From Unio delphinus (lineage: Eukaryota; Mollusca; Bivalvia; Unionida; Unionidae), in the NCBI GenBank assembly GCA_029339505.1, contig JAQISU010000169.1, positions 4,642,001-4,706,000 of the forward strand: a stretch of 64,000 nt of DNA, given 5' to 3'. This document shows positions 21,705 through 31,166 of the stretch, one piece after another. Below the pieces are notes generated by a model. The model was not told where the DNA came from. It did no database searches and was given only the letters and a program-made list of their open reading frames with translations. The translations under genes and the position numbers were made by a program. The stretch's first letter is position 1. The number at the start of each line of letters is the position of its first letter.

Positions 21705-22721
21705 ATGAAGGAGTTAAAGAGATTATCGAAAATAACGCCTTGGAAAAATGCACAATTCAATCCTGATAAGGAGTTTAAGAGATTATTGAAAATTAATCCT
21801 AGATTTAATATCGATAGACCAAAAAAACGTTCAATAGACGGAAATATGAAAGAGTTTAAGAGATTATTGAAAATTAATCCTAGATTTAATATCGATAGAC
21901 CAAAAAAAAAACGTTTAATAGACGGAAGTATGAAGGAGTTTAAGAGATTATTGAAAATTAATCCTAGATTTAATATCGATAGACCAAAAAAAACGTTTAA
22001 TAGACGGAAGTATGAAGGAGTTTAAGAGATTATTGAAAATTAATCCTAGATTTAATATCGATAGACCAAAAAAAAAAAAACGTTTAATAGACGGAAGTAT
22101 GAAGGAGTTTAAGAGATTATTGAAAATTAATCCTAGATTTAATATCGATAGACCAAAAAAAAGGTTTAATGGACGGAGGTATGAAGGAGTTTAAGAGATT
22201 ATTGAAAATTAATCCTAGATTTAATCTCGATAAACCAAAAAAACGTCTAATAGACGGTAACAAGAGATTATTGAAAATTAATTCTAGATTTAATCTCGAT
22301 AAACCCAAAAAACGTTTAATAGACGGAAATATGAAGGAGTTTAAGAGATTATTGAAAATTAATCCTAGATTTAATCTCGATAAACCAAAAAAAAAAACGT
22401 CCAATAGACAGATCGGAATTCGATCTTGATAAAGTTTCTAATACACCCAAGAATAAAATTCCTGATAAAACCATGATTAGTAAAATCAGAGACTGTTTTA
22501 ATGAATTCAAGCGTGATCGAGCATCTCACTGCTGGTCAACATTTCGAATTGATGGTGTTGTTGATGCTAACATGAATGATGAAAAAGCAGCAGTAATAAT
22601 CTCACGTCTTGGGGAAGAAAGAAATTTTTTTCGAATAAAATTCCTTATCCGTGATGATGGAAAATGGATCATTAGGGATAAATTTGAACCCATTCTCAAG
22701 GACAAAAAAAACTCACCGTGA
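21705..22721 (+). pseudogene. N-terminal tandem-repeat region of the Polinton polymerase gene
   Basis: A series of near-identical ~80-90-bp units encodes a basic unit of about 28 residues (KEFKRLLKINPRFNIDRPKK, then RLIDGS). Roughly eight full units follow one diverged unit at 21705. Each unit ends with an A-run (6-12 A), and run length decides the frame, so several consecutive units are in different frames; the protein repeat is conserved but the frame is not. After the array the sequence continues with DRSEFDLDKV and a folded-looking ~80-residue part (22473-22721) that contains no known motif. It ends out of frame with the next segment at the A8 run 22704-22711. The repeats are strongly basic, which would suit DNA binding. 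Confidence 0.6.
21765..22400 (+). repeat. Coding tandem repeat, ~80-90-bp unit, 8 copies
   Basis: Unit core GAGTTTAAGAGATTATTGAA recurs near 21770, 21853, 21939, 22018, 22106, 22189, 22262 (shortened) and 22339. The spacing is uneven because the poly-A tract of each unit varies and one unit is shortened. First units read NIDRP, the last three NLDKP, so the array has two sub-families. Confidence 0.93.
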
Positions 22722-24456
22722 ATCAAGATTCCAAACCAGGAATTTTGACCGGAATTGACAAACCATACTACGAAAGATCTTATCCTGTAACAGCAGTTAT
22801 TTACGGGATATATCCGCTCAATAAAAAACCTGATATTGCAAAACTAGCACCCATGAAATATTCGACAGGGCTCAATTGTGTAGCAGAACGAATAATGGAA
22901 CACTTCACAAATGCGTCCCGGGGAAATAAACTAACTGATCTAAGACGAAAAAAAATAACCGAATGGGAATTAACGGTAAAAGAGAATGGGGCAACAATTC
23001 AGGATATAATTAAATTAGAAAAATCATTAAGATTTCTAATATCAGTAACGACAATAACCGGAGAAGTATTATACGAATCGAAATATAAATCACAGGGAGC
23101 TCCAATTGAAATTATTGATCATAACGAACATGCATGGTCATCTGCAGTAACAATTTTCCCACGGGATAGAACGGTGAAATATATCCCCCAAACTCTGTTT
23201 GGAACAGAAGTTTTTTTCCGAGCATAAATTAATTGATGCTATTTGCCATTTGAGTAAAAACGATCCTGTGTCAATGTGGCTATTTCATAGTACTTCAGAC
23301 GAGGAATGTAGATTTGATCAATTTGTAAGACCCAACGGAGAATTGTACCGTACTGAAGAACTGCATAATCAAATGAAAAAAACTAGCTAGTGAGTTTTCA
23401 CTGGAGGTGGAAGACAATGATCAATTATTAGCAAACTGTTTTACACTACCATCAATTGCAGCACATTTTGCTAGGAAGAAAAACGCGTGGAAACCAACAC
23501 GAAGTGAGTTTTTATCAGATGTCAGATTGTCCTGTCTTGAATACAGTCATGGAGGGTTATGGAATACAAAATACGATCATGAAACCGTTATTTTCGTTGA
23601 TATGATTGCGTGTTATCCAGGAAGTTTTCTTGGGTATGGAGAATGTAGCGAATATTTTAAACGATTTGGACACCCCACACACGAAATGACCCGTGTTGCT
23701 ATTAATGGACCACTGCCTGATTTTGATTTAACCAGATTCGGTTGTGTAGTATCATTTGAATTGGCTACAGGACTTCATCCGTGTAGTTATCTTTTTTTTG
23801 GTAAACACATGTCTGAAAAACACTGGATGCCAATAATGTTATTACGGTATATGCTTGATTGTAAGATGTTAAAATCATTAATTGTCAGTGAAGCAATTAT
23901 ATCCTATCGAGCACAGAAATCAGTCTGGTTACCACAACCTGATCTAGAAAAAATAATTAGCGAAGAGCGAAAACTGTTTCCTGATTTTAATGAACAACAA
24001 ATCATAGATTGGTCCAAACAGTTATTTGAAATCAGAAATAAAGAAGCAAAATATCTCAGTAGAAGAATAATCGGTAAATTTACTTAGGGTGGTAAATCAG
24101 ATAATACAAGATATTCTTCACGATTGAATATAGACAAAGCTGAATACGATTTTGTAATCGCGGATTTAACAAATTGGGGCCTATATGTCAATCGTAAAGA
24201 CGCATTTCTGTCCGATGGAACCAAATTGGGTACAATTGTTACTTACAATGATGGATACAATCCGCAGTACACACATTTGAGAGCTTCTATGCTTGGTTAT
24301 GCTTCTATTAATCTGTTTTCGATGATCAATACATTTCCTAACACCGCAGTTAGAGTTGCCACTGATTCATTTTACATAAATAGCAAAATGGCTGAATTCA
24401 TAAACGGTAGCAAGGCTACTGGCAACGAGAATTGGGGGTCATGGAGAATTAAATGA
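22718..24456 (+). pseudogene. Family B DNA polymerase (protein-primed type), broken
   Basis: Polymerase part of the large plus-strand gene. Motif A is VDMIACYPGSF (pattern DxxxxYP) at about 23608. The motif B region is GKFT at ~24071, followed directly by an in-frame TAG (24085-24087). Motif C is RVATDSFYI at ~24353, where the TDS Asp remains and the first Asp of the usual DTD is Ala; I believe this variant is normal for this subfamily. Breaks seen: frameshifts near the T7 run at 23211-23217 and the A7 run 23376-23382, the TAG above, and a TGA at 24454-24456. Upstream, 22718-23227 is a conserved non-catalytic region with a HNEHAW motif. It would copy the element's own DNA, but not from this copy. 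Confidence 0.85.
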
Positions 24457-24459
24457 GAA

Positions 24460-25799
24460 ATGCTTCATGATTATATTCAATCAGCAGATGTTACAATTGA
24501 AAATAATTATTTAGAAAGCAATCAGTGTTCAGAATTTTCTAATGCACCACCGTGTTCTGATCCAATATGCCGGTATAAAACAGTTTATTTAAACGGTGGT
24601 GGTGGGGCAGGAAAGACAGCTCGTGCGGTTAAATTATTTCGTCGGTCAAATATAATTGTGTTAACACCAACTTACAAACTCGCCAGAGATAGGATAGCGG
24701 AGGGAGTAAAAGCCTGTACTTATCACAGCTTTTTTCGATGGAAGGGCGATACATGGACTCCTGATCGAATGGGCGATAAATTCATTCCTGAAATCATAAT
24801 CTGGGATGAAATATACAATGGATCGTTGAGAGTATTACAGAAATTTCTTGAATGGTTGTTAAACAAAAACACAAAAATCGTTATGTGCGGTGATTACGGT
24901 CAACCACCACCATTTGTCGGTACATCTCCACATGAATGGCTAAAGGGTTTTGTAGACAACTATGAAGAAATTACCACTGATTATAGATCACTTGATGAAC
25001 AATTACGAGAGTTCAAGAAATTAGTTAGATTACAACCGGATAGAATCCAATGTGAAATAGCGCGTGAAATAATTTCAGAAACTCCAATGAATGATTTTTG
25101 GGAAACATAGAAGCCAGATGATTTGATAATCGCGAGTAGAAAAATAGTCAGAGACGCACTTCAGATGAAGTTACTTGAATTGCATAAAGAAAAATTTGCA
25201 ACACTTCCAGTGCCGTTGTGTTATAAACCCTCGGATACACGAAAGCAGAATATTTTCGTTGACATTCCAGGACAGCGTGAAAAGCAGAATTTAGTGTTAA
25301 ATGATATTGTGCTGGTTGATATCAGCGTCGTCGAAGATGCATTGCGTGCTGATAAATCCCCATGGACCTTAGTTTATGCAACAACAATAACTCTTCACAG
25401 GGATTAACTATCACAGACACAATTATTTGGATAGTAGATAATCGCATTGAGTGGTCGAATTTAGTTTATCTTGCAGTGTCTCGAGCACGGAGAATAAATC
25501 AACTTCGAAGAATCGTTTTAGATGATGACACCACAATAGATGATGCTAGCATCGTTGATGTTAAAATTATTGATAAAAAAAACTTTCCGGTTACAATCAA
25601 CAAGACAAAAAAAAAACGAGAATTTGATATTGATGCTAAATTAATAATTTCGCTGAAGCAACAACATAACAACAACTGCGCGAGTTGTAATTGTATAATG
25701 CGTTGGCAGTATTCGGATAAAGATCCTCGCCAATTTACCGTAGACAGAAAAAATAACAATCTCGGTCATGTCAGAAATAATGTGATGTTTACTTGTTAA
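24460..25799 (+). pseudogene. SF1 helicase plus C-terminal HNH domain, continuing the polymerase frame
   Basis: It follows the TGA at 24454-24456 in the same frame as the polymerase. Helicase motifs are all visible: Walker A LNGGGGAGKTARA (~24590), a THSFF-like YHSFFRW segment, Walker B IIIWDE, motif III CGDYGQPPP, and a DYRS motif. Past a TAG (25108-25110) and a small frameshift near 25395-25405 come TITDTIIW and YLAVSRAR (motifs V and VI). The last ~45 residues (about 25665-25799) are HNH-like, with CASCN and FTVDRKNNNLGHVRNN; the end stops at FTC, where I would expect another CxxC pair, so the domain may be truncated. Polymerase, helicase and nuclease in one frame is an unusual composite. 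The gene ends tail-to-tail with the integrase, overlapping by 11 bp. Confidence 0.82.
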
Positions 25800-26736
25800 G
25801 ACCCCGTGGTGGTAGTTGAGTATCCTTGGGTATTACTTGTAGTTGTTGTCTAGTAAATCCTCGTTGAGGGGCAGTTGAATCCAGTTTATAGATTGGAGGT
25901 CTACCCGTAGATCGTGTTATACTAGATATCTTGTGTGCTGTAACACTCCAAGTAGGATCAGTAGCCCTTTTTCTGCCCCCTTCAAGCTCTCCTGATTCGT
26001 ATAAATACCTCACAATGACATTACTACCAAGAATTGGTTCTTTGAAATCTTTTTGTGGTTGTGCGGGTATAGACTTCTTTTGAATCGGATTGATAGGTTT
26101 CATGTTGATTGTTCTAGTAATCTCGCTATTCAGTGCAGTAATCACAGCTGGTAATCTTTTGACCCATTCACGGGATCTTTTTTCTTGGATGAATTTTTTT
26201 GCGTATTGATATCCGAATAACCGCTCAGCAAGGGTTTTATTAAACCGTTCTACAATTGCCTGATCACGATGTAGCGCAGTATACCCCCGTCTGATAGTGA
26301 CATTATGATTGTTCATTGTTAATAACACTGCACCCTTAAATTCCTTGCCAGGGTCAACTTGTATCAGATTTGGCCAGTGCAGAGGACCTCGTCGATAAAT
26401 CCTTTCAAATGCAGAAGCCACTTCAGTGGCTGATTTTGTTTTTAACGGTTCTGCTTGTTTGTATCGACTTGCAACATCAACTACAGTTAATGCGTATTTG
26501 TAACCGTTGTCATGTGGCAGAAATAATAGATCAGCTTGATGAACTTCATTAGGGACGGTTACATCAAAATGCGAGTAATTAATTTGTTTAGGCGGTGGTA
26601 GGTAAATTTGCCATAGTGCCTGTTTGGATAACCAATGAGCCGCGGTGGTTTTTTTCACTTTTGCAGCGCTAGCGAGTCTATGGATTGCTGATTTACCCCT
26701 CCAGTATCCTCTTGGGGAATAATCGATTCCATGTTG
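25789..26736 (-). CDS. Polinton retroviral-type DDE integrase (INT)
   Basis: The catalytic triad is complete. Counted from the Val codon at 26658, it is Asp43 (QADLLF), Asp102 (QVDPGKEF) and Glu137 (IVERFNK), a D,D(35)E layout typical of Polinton integrases, which insert the element into the host genome. The C-terminus (VIVRYLY to GFTRQQLQV) is a small SH3/chromo-like region. Integrase-like sequence extends upstream of that codon to about 26736 (IDYSPRGYWRGKSAI is typical N-terminal sequence) but no ATG precedes it; two TAA stops at 26737-26742 come first. So the start codon is lost, or translation begins unusually. The coding region after that is unbroken. Confidence 0.92.
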   Translation of the reverse strand, partial: QHGIDYSPRGYWRGKSAIHRLASAAKVKKTTAAHWLSKQALWQIYLPPPKQINYSHFDVTVPNEVHQADLLFLPHDNGYKYALTVVDVASRYKQAEPLKTKSATEVASAFERIYRRGPLHWPNLIQVDPGKEFKGAVLLTMNNHNVTIRRGYTALHRDQAIVERFNKTLAERLFGYQYAKKFIQEKRSREWVKRLPAVITALNSEITRTINMKPINPIQKKSIPAQPQKDFKEPILGSNVIVRYLYESGELEGGRKRATDPTWSVTAHKISSITRSTGRPPIYKLDSTAPQRGFTRQQLQVIPKDTQLPPRGLNK

Positions 26737-26739
26737 TTA

Positions 26740-27263
26740 TTAATTACCAGCACCTAACATCAATTTACTTTTCATAGCCGATTTTATCAAAAATGAAGCC
26801 AATTTTTCTTTGAAAGATTTATCAGGAATAGCATTTAACGCATAAATTAATTTCACATCCGCTAGATGCCTGTGCTGCAGATTACTGCTTTTATAAGCAA
26901 CATCATGAAGGTGACAGGCCTTATCAATGGCGTTTATTGGTTCTTCACCGGGTCGAGGCTGATTTTGATTATTGAGTCTGATATCAAGTCTGGTTCCCGG
27001 TCCACAGTAGCTATATCCTGGAAGGTGCTTTTCTCTGGGGTATTTTGCCCATGGGATTCCAATGAGTTTAGTTAGCTTGGCTGCGATATCACCTCCTCGT
27101 TTTTTTTTTAAAAAGGTTCCTTGGGTTTAGAAACAAATCTAAATTTCTTTGTACTACATTGTACGCATTTACCAGAAAGCGCTGATCGGTTATTTTTAGT
27201 TGTAATCGTCGTCAAGTCATCTGTGCCAGTACGCGCCCTACATTTCACACAATATAGATCCAT
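26740..27263 (-). pseudogene. Zinc-ribbon plus phospholipase-A2-like gene, frameshifted
   Basis: Two pieces. The 5' piece (27263-27108) encodes 51 residues with CVKC and CVQC pairs, a small zinc ribbon. It ends at a TAA just after the A10 run at 27100-27109. The 3' piece, in the next frame (to 26740-26742), encodes a PLA2-like domain. LPGYSYCGPGT fits the Ca-binding loop and DKACHLHDVAY the catalytic HD motif, with a helical end. In other Polintons I recall these two parts fused, so the frameshift breaks one gene. This PLA2 type is related to the parvoviral capsid lipase domain, which suggests membrane passage; that role is inferred. Neither part appears as a long start-to-stop ORF. Confidence 0.8.
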
Positions 27264-27280
27264 AATTTATATATAACAGC

Positions 27281-27946
27281 ATGAATGTAATTGATTATTC
27301 AGCTACCCGACGACGGGAACCTATTAAACACCATGAAATGTTACCGAATTCAATTAGAATGATTATAATCGGACCATCTGGAAGTGGAAAGACACTATTG
27401 CTACTTAATTTGATAACGAGATGGATGAAATGGGACAAATTGTATTTAATAGCCCCTAGTGTAGACGATCAGCGATGCTATGAAGTGCTAAAGGATTTTA
27501 ACGAGAAAGCAAAAGAATTTGAAATCGATGAGGATTTTATTGAATTTATTACTGATATTGATGAAGCCCCTTCCGTAGAAGACTTCGATGGAAGCATTAA
27601 CAATTTAGTCGTATATGACGATATCATGTTAGACAATCAAAAAAATCCTGCTAGGATTTTTTACCGAGGCAGACATAAAAACACGGACGTGATATATGTC
27701 ACTCAACGGTACACACAAATACCAAAAGTGATTCGCGATAATTGCAATGTGTTGTGTGTATTTAACGGAGTTGATACTCATACACTACGAAATATTCCTC
27801 AGACTTGGTGCAGCGGTGATATGAATCATAATCAATTTAGAAATTTCTTTAGTCACGATCAGTCAAAACCACACGGATTTGTGACAATAAATTTAGCAGA
27901 CCCTAGGACGCGATATCGTATCGGACTTGATAAAATATTCGGTTGA
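27281..27946 (+). CDS. FtsK/HerA-A32-like genome packaging ATPase (ATP)
   Basis: 221 residues, intact, ATG at 27281. Walker A GPSGSGKT (31-38), Walker B NLVVYDD (Asp113-Asp114), and a VTQRYTQIPKVIRDN segment (sensor/arginine region) identify the A32-type packaging ATPase, which would pump element DNA into capsids. It is the rightmost gene and its last ~16 codons lie inside the right terminal repeat (27898-28184), so the left terminal repeat carries an orphan copy of its 3' end. The gene is only 17 bp from the divergent zinc-ribbon gene start at 27263. No lesion seen. Confidence 0.92.
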   Translation: MNVIDYSATRRREPIKHHEMLPNSIRMIIIGPSGSGKTLLLLNLITRWMKWDKLYLIAPSVDDQRCYEVLKDFNEKAKEFEIDEDFIEFITDIDEAPSVEDFDGSINNLVVYDDIMLDNQKNPARIFYRGRHKNTDVIYVTQRYTQIPKVIRDNCNVLCVFNGVDTHTLRNIPQTWCSGDMNHNQFRNFFSHDQSKPHGFVTINLADPRTRYRIGLDKIFG

Positions 27947-28184
27947 AGAGTTTTTACTCATTTTGAAAACCCTGCAGGATCATGTTTTTCGGACAAAAAT
28001 GACTAAGTCTCCGTTTGGCAAATGGAGGCTTTCTTTTTTTTTTGATTTCATTGATTTTTTCATTATTTTTTTTGGGACTGATTTCATTGATTTTTTGCCT
28101 GTTTCATTGATTTGATCGGGTTTTAAGCCCTAATCCATTGAAAACTTGTTTAAAAAGTTGTCTGATTCACTCTCTCTGCTGCTA
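27898..28184 (-). repeat. Polinton right terminal inverted repeat (287 bp)
   Basis: Complement of 12653-12946 with a few substitutions and shorter poly-A tracts. It contains the 3' end and stop of the ATPase gene. The outer end is CTCTCTCTGCTGCT followed by AGGTT. Confidence 0.96.
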
Positions 28185-28189
28185 GGTTG

Positions 28190-28580
28190 TATGGCTGTGT
28201 GTGTTTTTAAAGAAAGGAATGAATTTATACACCTTAATGACATGAATATTAAAATTAAGAAAACGTATATGGAATCGCCGTTAATTTGGATTGTTTCATG
28301 AAATGATACAATTGTATCATATAAATATGGTCATTCAACCAGTTTAAAGCGCTTTTCAACATTTTTTAATTCCCTAGCTCACTAGTATTTGACCCTCACC
28401 CAACTATTTTCGATTTGTTCCAACAAGAAGTCGACTAGGTGGTATGATTTCTGCGCTGAAAATTGTACTATTAGACGACTGCATTCCTAAACATTTCGAA
28501 AATAGTGGAATATTATATGTTTGTGAGCTATGCTTTGTAATAAAGATTTTTAAACCAATTTAATGTGGTTCAGTTAGTTA
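28190..28580. other. Gene-less host DNA right of the Polinton
   Basis: AT-rich unique-looking sequence with no gene seen. Confidence 0.5.
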
Positions 28581-28885
28581 AAACACACACACGTGTGTGT
28601 GTGCGTGCGTGTGTGTGTGATTTGGAATTTTAACGTAGTTTAAAAATGTGTCAGTCATTTTGCTACGATGTCCATAGTGTGGCAGTTTCGAGTGATGTCT
28701 AGCACTGGGACATCATGTCCCACCCAGTCACAGTATCCTCAAACCAGGACGACGAGTCCTAACACCAACCTCTGAATGCTGAGAGCCTAGCCAAGCAGCT
28801 GTAAGTACCATTTTTATAAGTCTTTGGTATGATTCATCCAGGGTTTGAACCCTCGACCTCCCGCATCCTAGGCAGACATTGATAT
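28581..28885 (-). mobile_element. tRNA-derived SINE family 2, (CA)n tail, copy 1
   Basis: In the minus orientation it starts with a tRNA-like head: a B-box-like GGGTTTGAACCC is complementary to 28841-28852 in the plus text. The body is shared with 38181, 50123, 55380 and 56107 (TGGGACATCATG, CCCACCCAGTCAC). It ends at a (CA/GT)n tract at 28582-28620. This copy is diverged and no clean target duplication is visible. Confidence 0.8.
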
Positions 28886-30869
28886 GTACACGCAAGTTGT
28901 TGTTTGCTCTTATACGGAAAGAAGTGTATTGTTAAATCTTCCGTTCACTCTTTTACCATATCCGAACTAACTCTTCTTCCTTTCCATGCATTATGTGCAG
29001 TCTAATACTCAGAAAACTACATTGCCTCTTTGATATGATCCGGACACAGTTTGCTCGTATTCTTTTCATGGTTGAAACCATGTAACAAAAATAAATGTAC
29101 ATTCCCACATATGCAAATGTGAAATGTGTTTGATTCTCCATTAATTTATCATTAAAAGTTGTTAAATTACCTCCCTTCAGAATTGTCAGTTTCTTTGCAA
29201 AACACAAGGTTTGTTACATTATAATCATACATGATTTACTTTGGCATACAAGTTCCTGTAAAATTTCCTGACAGTTTGTAATTAATCTGTTACAATGAGA
29301 CGTTTTCAATAGGTTAGTTTGGCGTTAAAAATAGTATTCAGTAATGACGTAATTTCTTTTACGATAATGTAATCATATATAAACACTTTTTAATCTTACT
29401 TCTAAATTACATATAGAACTCTCTAGTACATGCAAGCATATATGACAAATATACAAAATCCTAAACAATGATAAGCTGCAGTTAGAAACAATAGAACAAA
29501 GGGTCGAAATGACTTAATTATGTCGGTAACTTTGACCTCCCACACTCCTCAGTGAGGCTATAAATTACACACTAGACTTTTTGACGTGTCTAAAATCTTG
29601 ACACACGATATGAAAGGGAATATTCACCTGCCTTTGATTCAGAAACAGCTAAATGGATTATAACAATTGTATTTTTTTCTCAGTTGACAGACATTTCAAA
29701 ACATTTTGCTTTGTGACCCAACGTAAACAAGACCATTTATCTAAGTTCTGCATATTGCCTTCACTTGTGTAACCAATATCATATAATTATAAACAATTAC
29801 TGTTTTATTCAAAACTCATAAATGAAGCAGACGTTAAGAACTTTACTCAAAAGTCTGTTAATGTCATACACTTCTCTAAAAATGGGAACTATCTGCGATT
29901 TATATGCAACTTAACCGATGTGCTTTCGTCATCTATTCCTGAAAACAGTAATATTGCTTTTTTGTCGTTGACATGCAATGATTCTGATACACGATGAATA
30001 AAAAAGGACCTGGTAATGCACAGCTCGGAGTAAGTCAAACTGATACAAACCAAAATTCAGAGGAGCTTTTTGCTTCTTTTAGTTTTAACGGCATATCTAA
30101 CACAATATTAGCAATACGACATGGTCTCAGATGGAACTGTATGGACTCATTAGATATTAACATTACTGCCGCCAGAAGTTAAACTTGGTTTTAACTATAA
30201 AATATATCATCGCATCGCCAGTGTTTTTATATTGCTCAAAATTTATTTCAGCACAATGATGTGTATCACACCGTCAGTCTCAGTGCTCGTTATGTGGTGT
30301 TGTTTTTAAAGTCCCAGAGACTGGCTAAACAGTTGGAACATCCTAAACAATGTATGCTTCTGATGATGACACTCACTAGCCTCATACGTAAAATCTACTG
30401 ATCCCAGATTATCTGAGATTTTGTAAGAATTTTTTTCACAATTGTTGTTAAGGAGTTAAGGAGGAAGTCCATTGATTTTACAGGCTGCCTTCCTCTTTTC
30501 CCTGTGTGTATAAAAAACAAAACTAAAAAACCAGATTTCACCTCCCTTGTCTCTTGACTTTCATATAGCTTCCTTTCAGTATCATCCTTCTGCAAAACTG
30601 ATTCGTACATAGCGTGCTGACGGTCACGAAAAACCCCACAGATAAGCACGTTATCATTTGTCAGAAGTGTCGTCATAGTATTCTTTGACCGTACTTGAAT
30701 TACTACAAGGAATCATTCACATTCTTTATAAAACTCAATCTTTTATGTTTTGGGGATAGGTGGGGGTTGTGAAAAAAGCATGATATGGTCTAGACACAAT
30801 TGACCCAAAAAAAAAAATTGATGCCCAAACAAACAAACAGATTATCCTGAAACCTCATGGAAGTGGATT
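28886..30869. other. Gene-less host DNA
   Basis: AT-rich DNA. I saw no coding region with family resemblance; open frames such as 28953-29207 and 30395-30676 (minus strand) are low in complexity or short. Confidence 0.5.
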
Positions 30870-31166
30870 TTGTTTAAAAGGAGTAGGAATTCGTTTGCTT
30901 TTTCGATGTTATCCGAATACCGTAGCCAAAGCAAAAGAAAGAAAACTCCCAAACCCAAATCCAAGGAAAAGACGAAGATTAGAGTGGCAGTAAGTTCAAA
31001 CCACTACAAATCCCCCTCTCCCAAGAAGAAAACCAGAAAGCTACCATTTCATCCTAAAGAAATACTGGTACTGTGGCTGTATCCTGCACGTACATATGGA
31101 TACCTCAAACTAAGATACCGCACAAAATTTTGCCACCATGTGTTCCTCCTTCTTTATTCCTCCCCT
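30870..31166 (+). other. Possible host coding remnant interrupted by hAT copy B
   Basis: The frame is Lys/Ser/Pro-rich (KRKKTPKPKSKEK, SPSPKKKTRK), unusual for the AT-rich surroundings. It runs straight into the hAT insertion at 31166. If one copy of the 8-bp target duplication is removed, the frame stays open into 36351-36423 and ends with TAA. This would fit an exon split by the transposon. A GTAAGT inside (about 30989) could instead be a splice donor. No homology is recognised and it may be chance. Confidence 0.3.

Larger units (their letters stand above)
12653..28184. mobile_element. Maverick/Polinton self-synthesising DNA transposon, 15.5 kb, both ends present
   Basis: The terminal inverted repeats (12653-12946 and 27898-28184) are almost identical and begin with AG, as Polintons do. 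AGGTT follows or precedes the ends directly (12648-12652 and 28185-28189). TAGGTT is found at 12647-12652 and 28184-28189 if one T is shared with the right end, giving the 5-6-bp target duplication expected. Inside are the hallmark genes: DDE integrase, type B DNA polymerase, adenovirus-like cysteine protease, A32/FtsK-like packaging ATPase, double-jelly-roll-type major capsid protein and minor-capsid-like genes. The structural genes are on the minus strand of the left half; polymerase and ATPase are on the plus strand of the right half. Several genes carry stops or frameshifts, so this copy is probably not autonomous. Confidence 0.96.

Noticed and set aside
14057..25110. Stop-codon reassignment in the Polinton
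   Set aside because: TAA, TAG and TGA all occur as internal stops while intact genes of the same element use normal stops, so decay is simpler.
12726..28115. Matching open frames in both Polinton terminal repeats
   Set aside because: They are the same repeat sequence read in another frame next to the ATPase 3' end, with poly-Phe from A/T runs; no independent gene.
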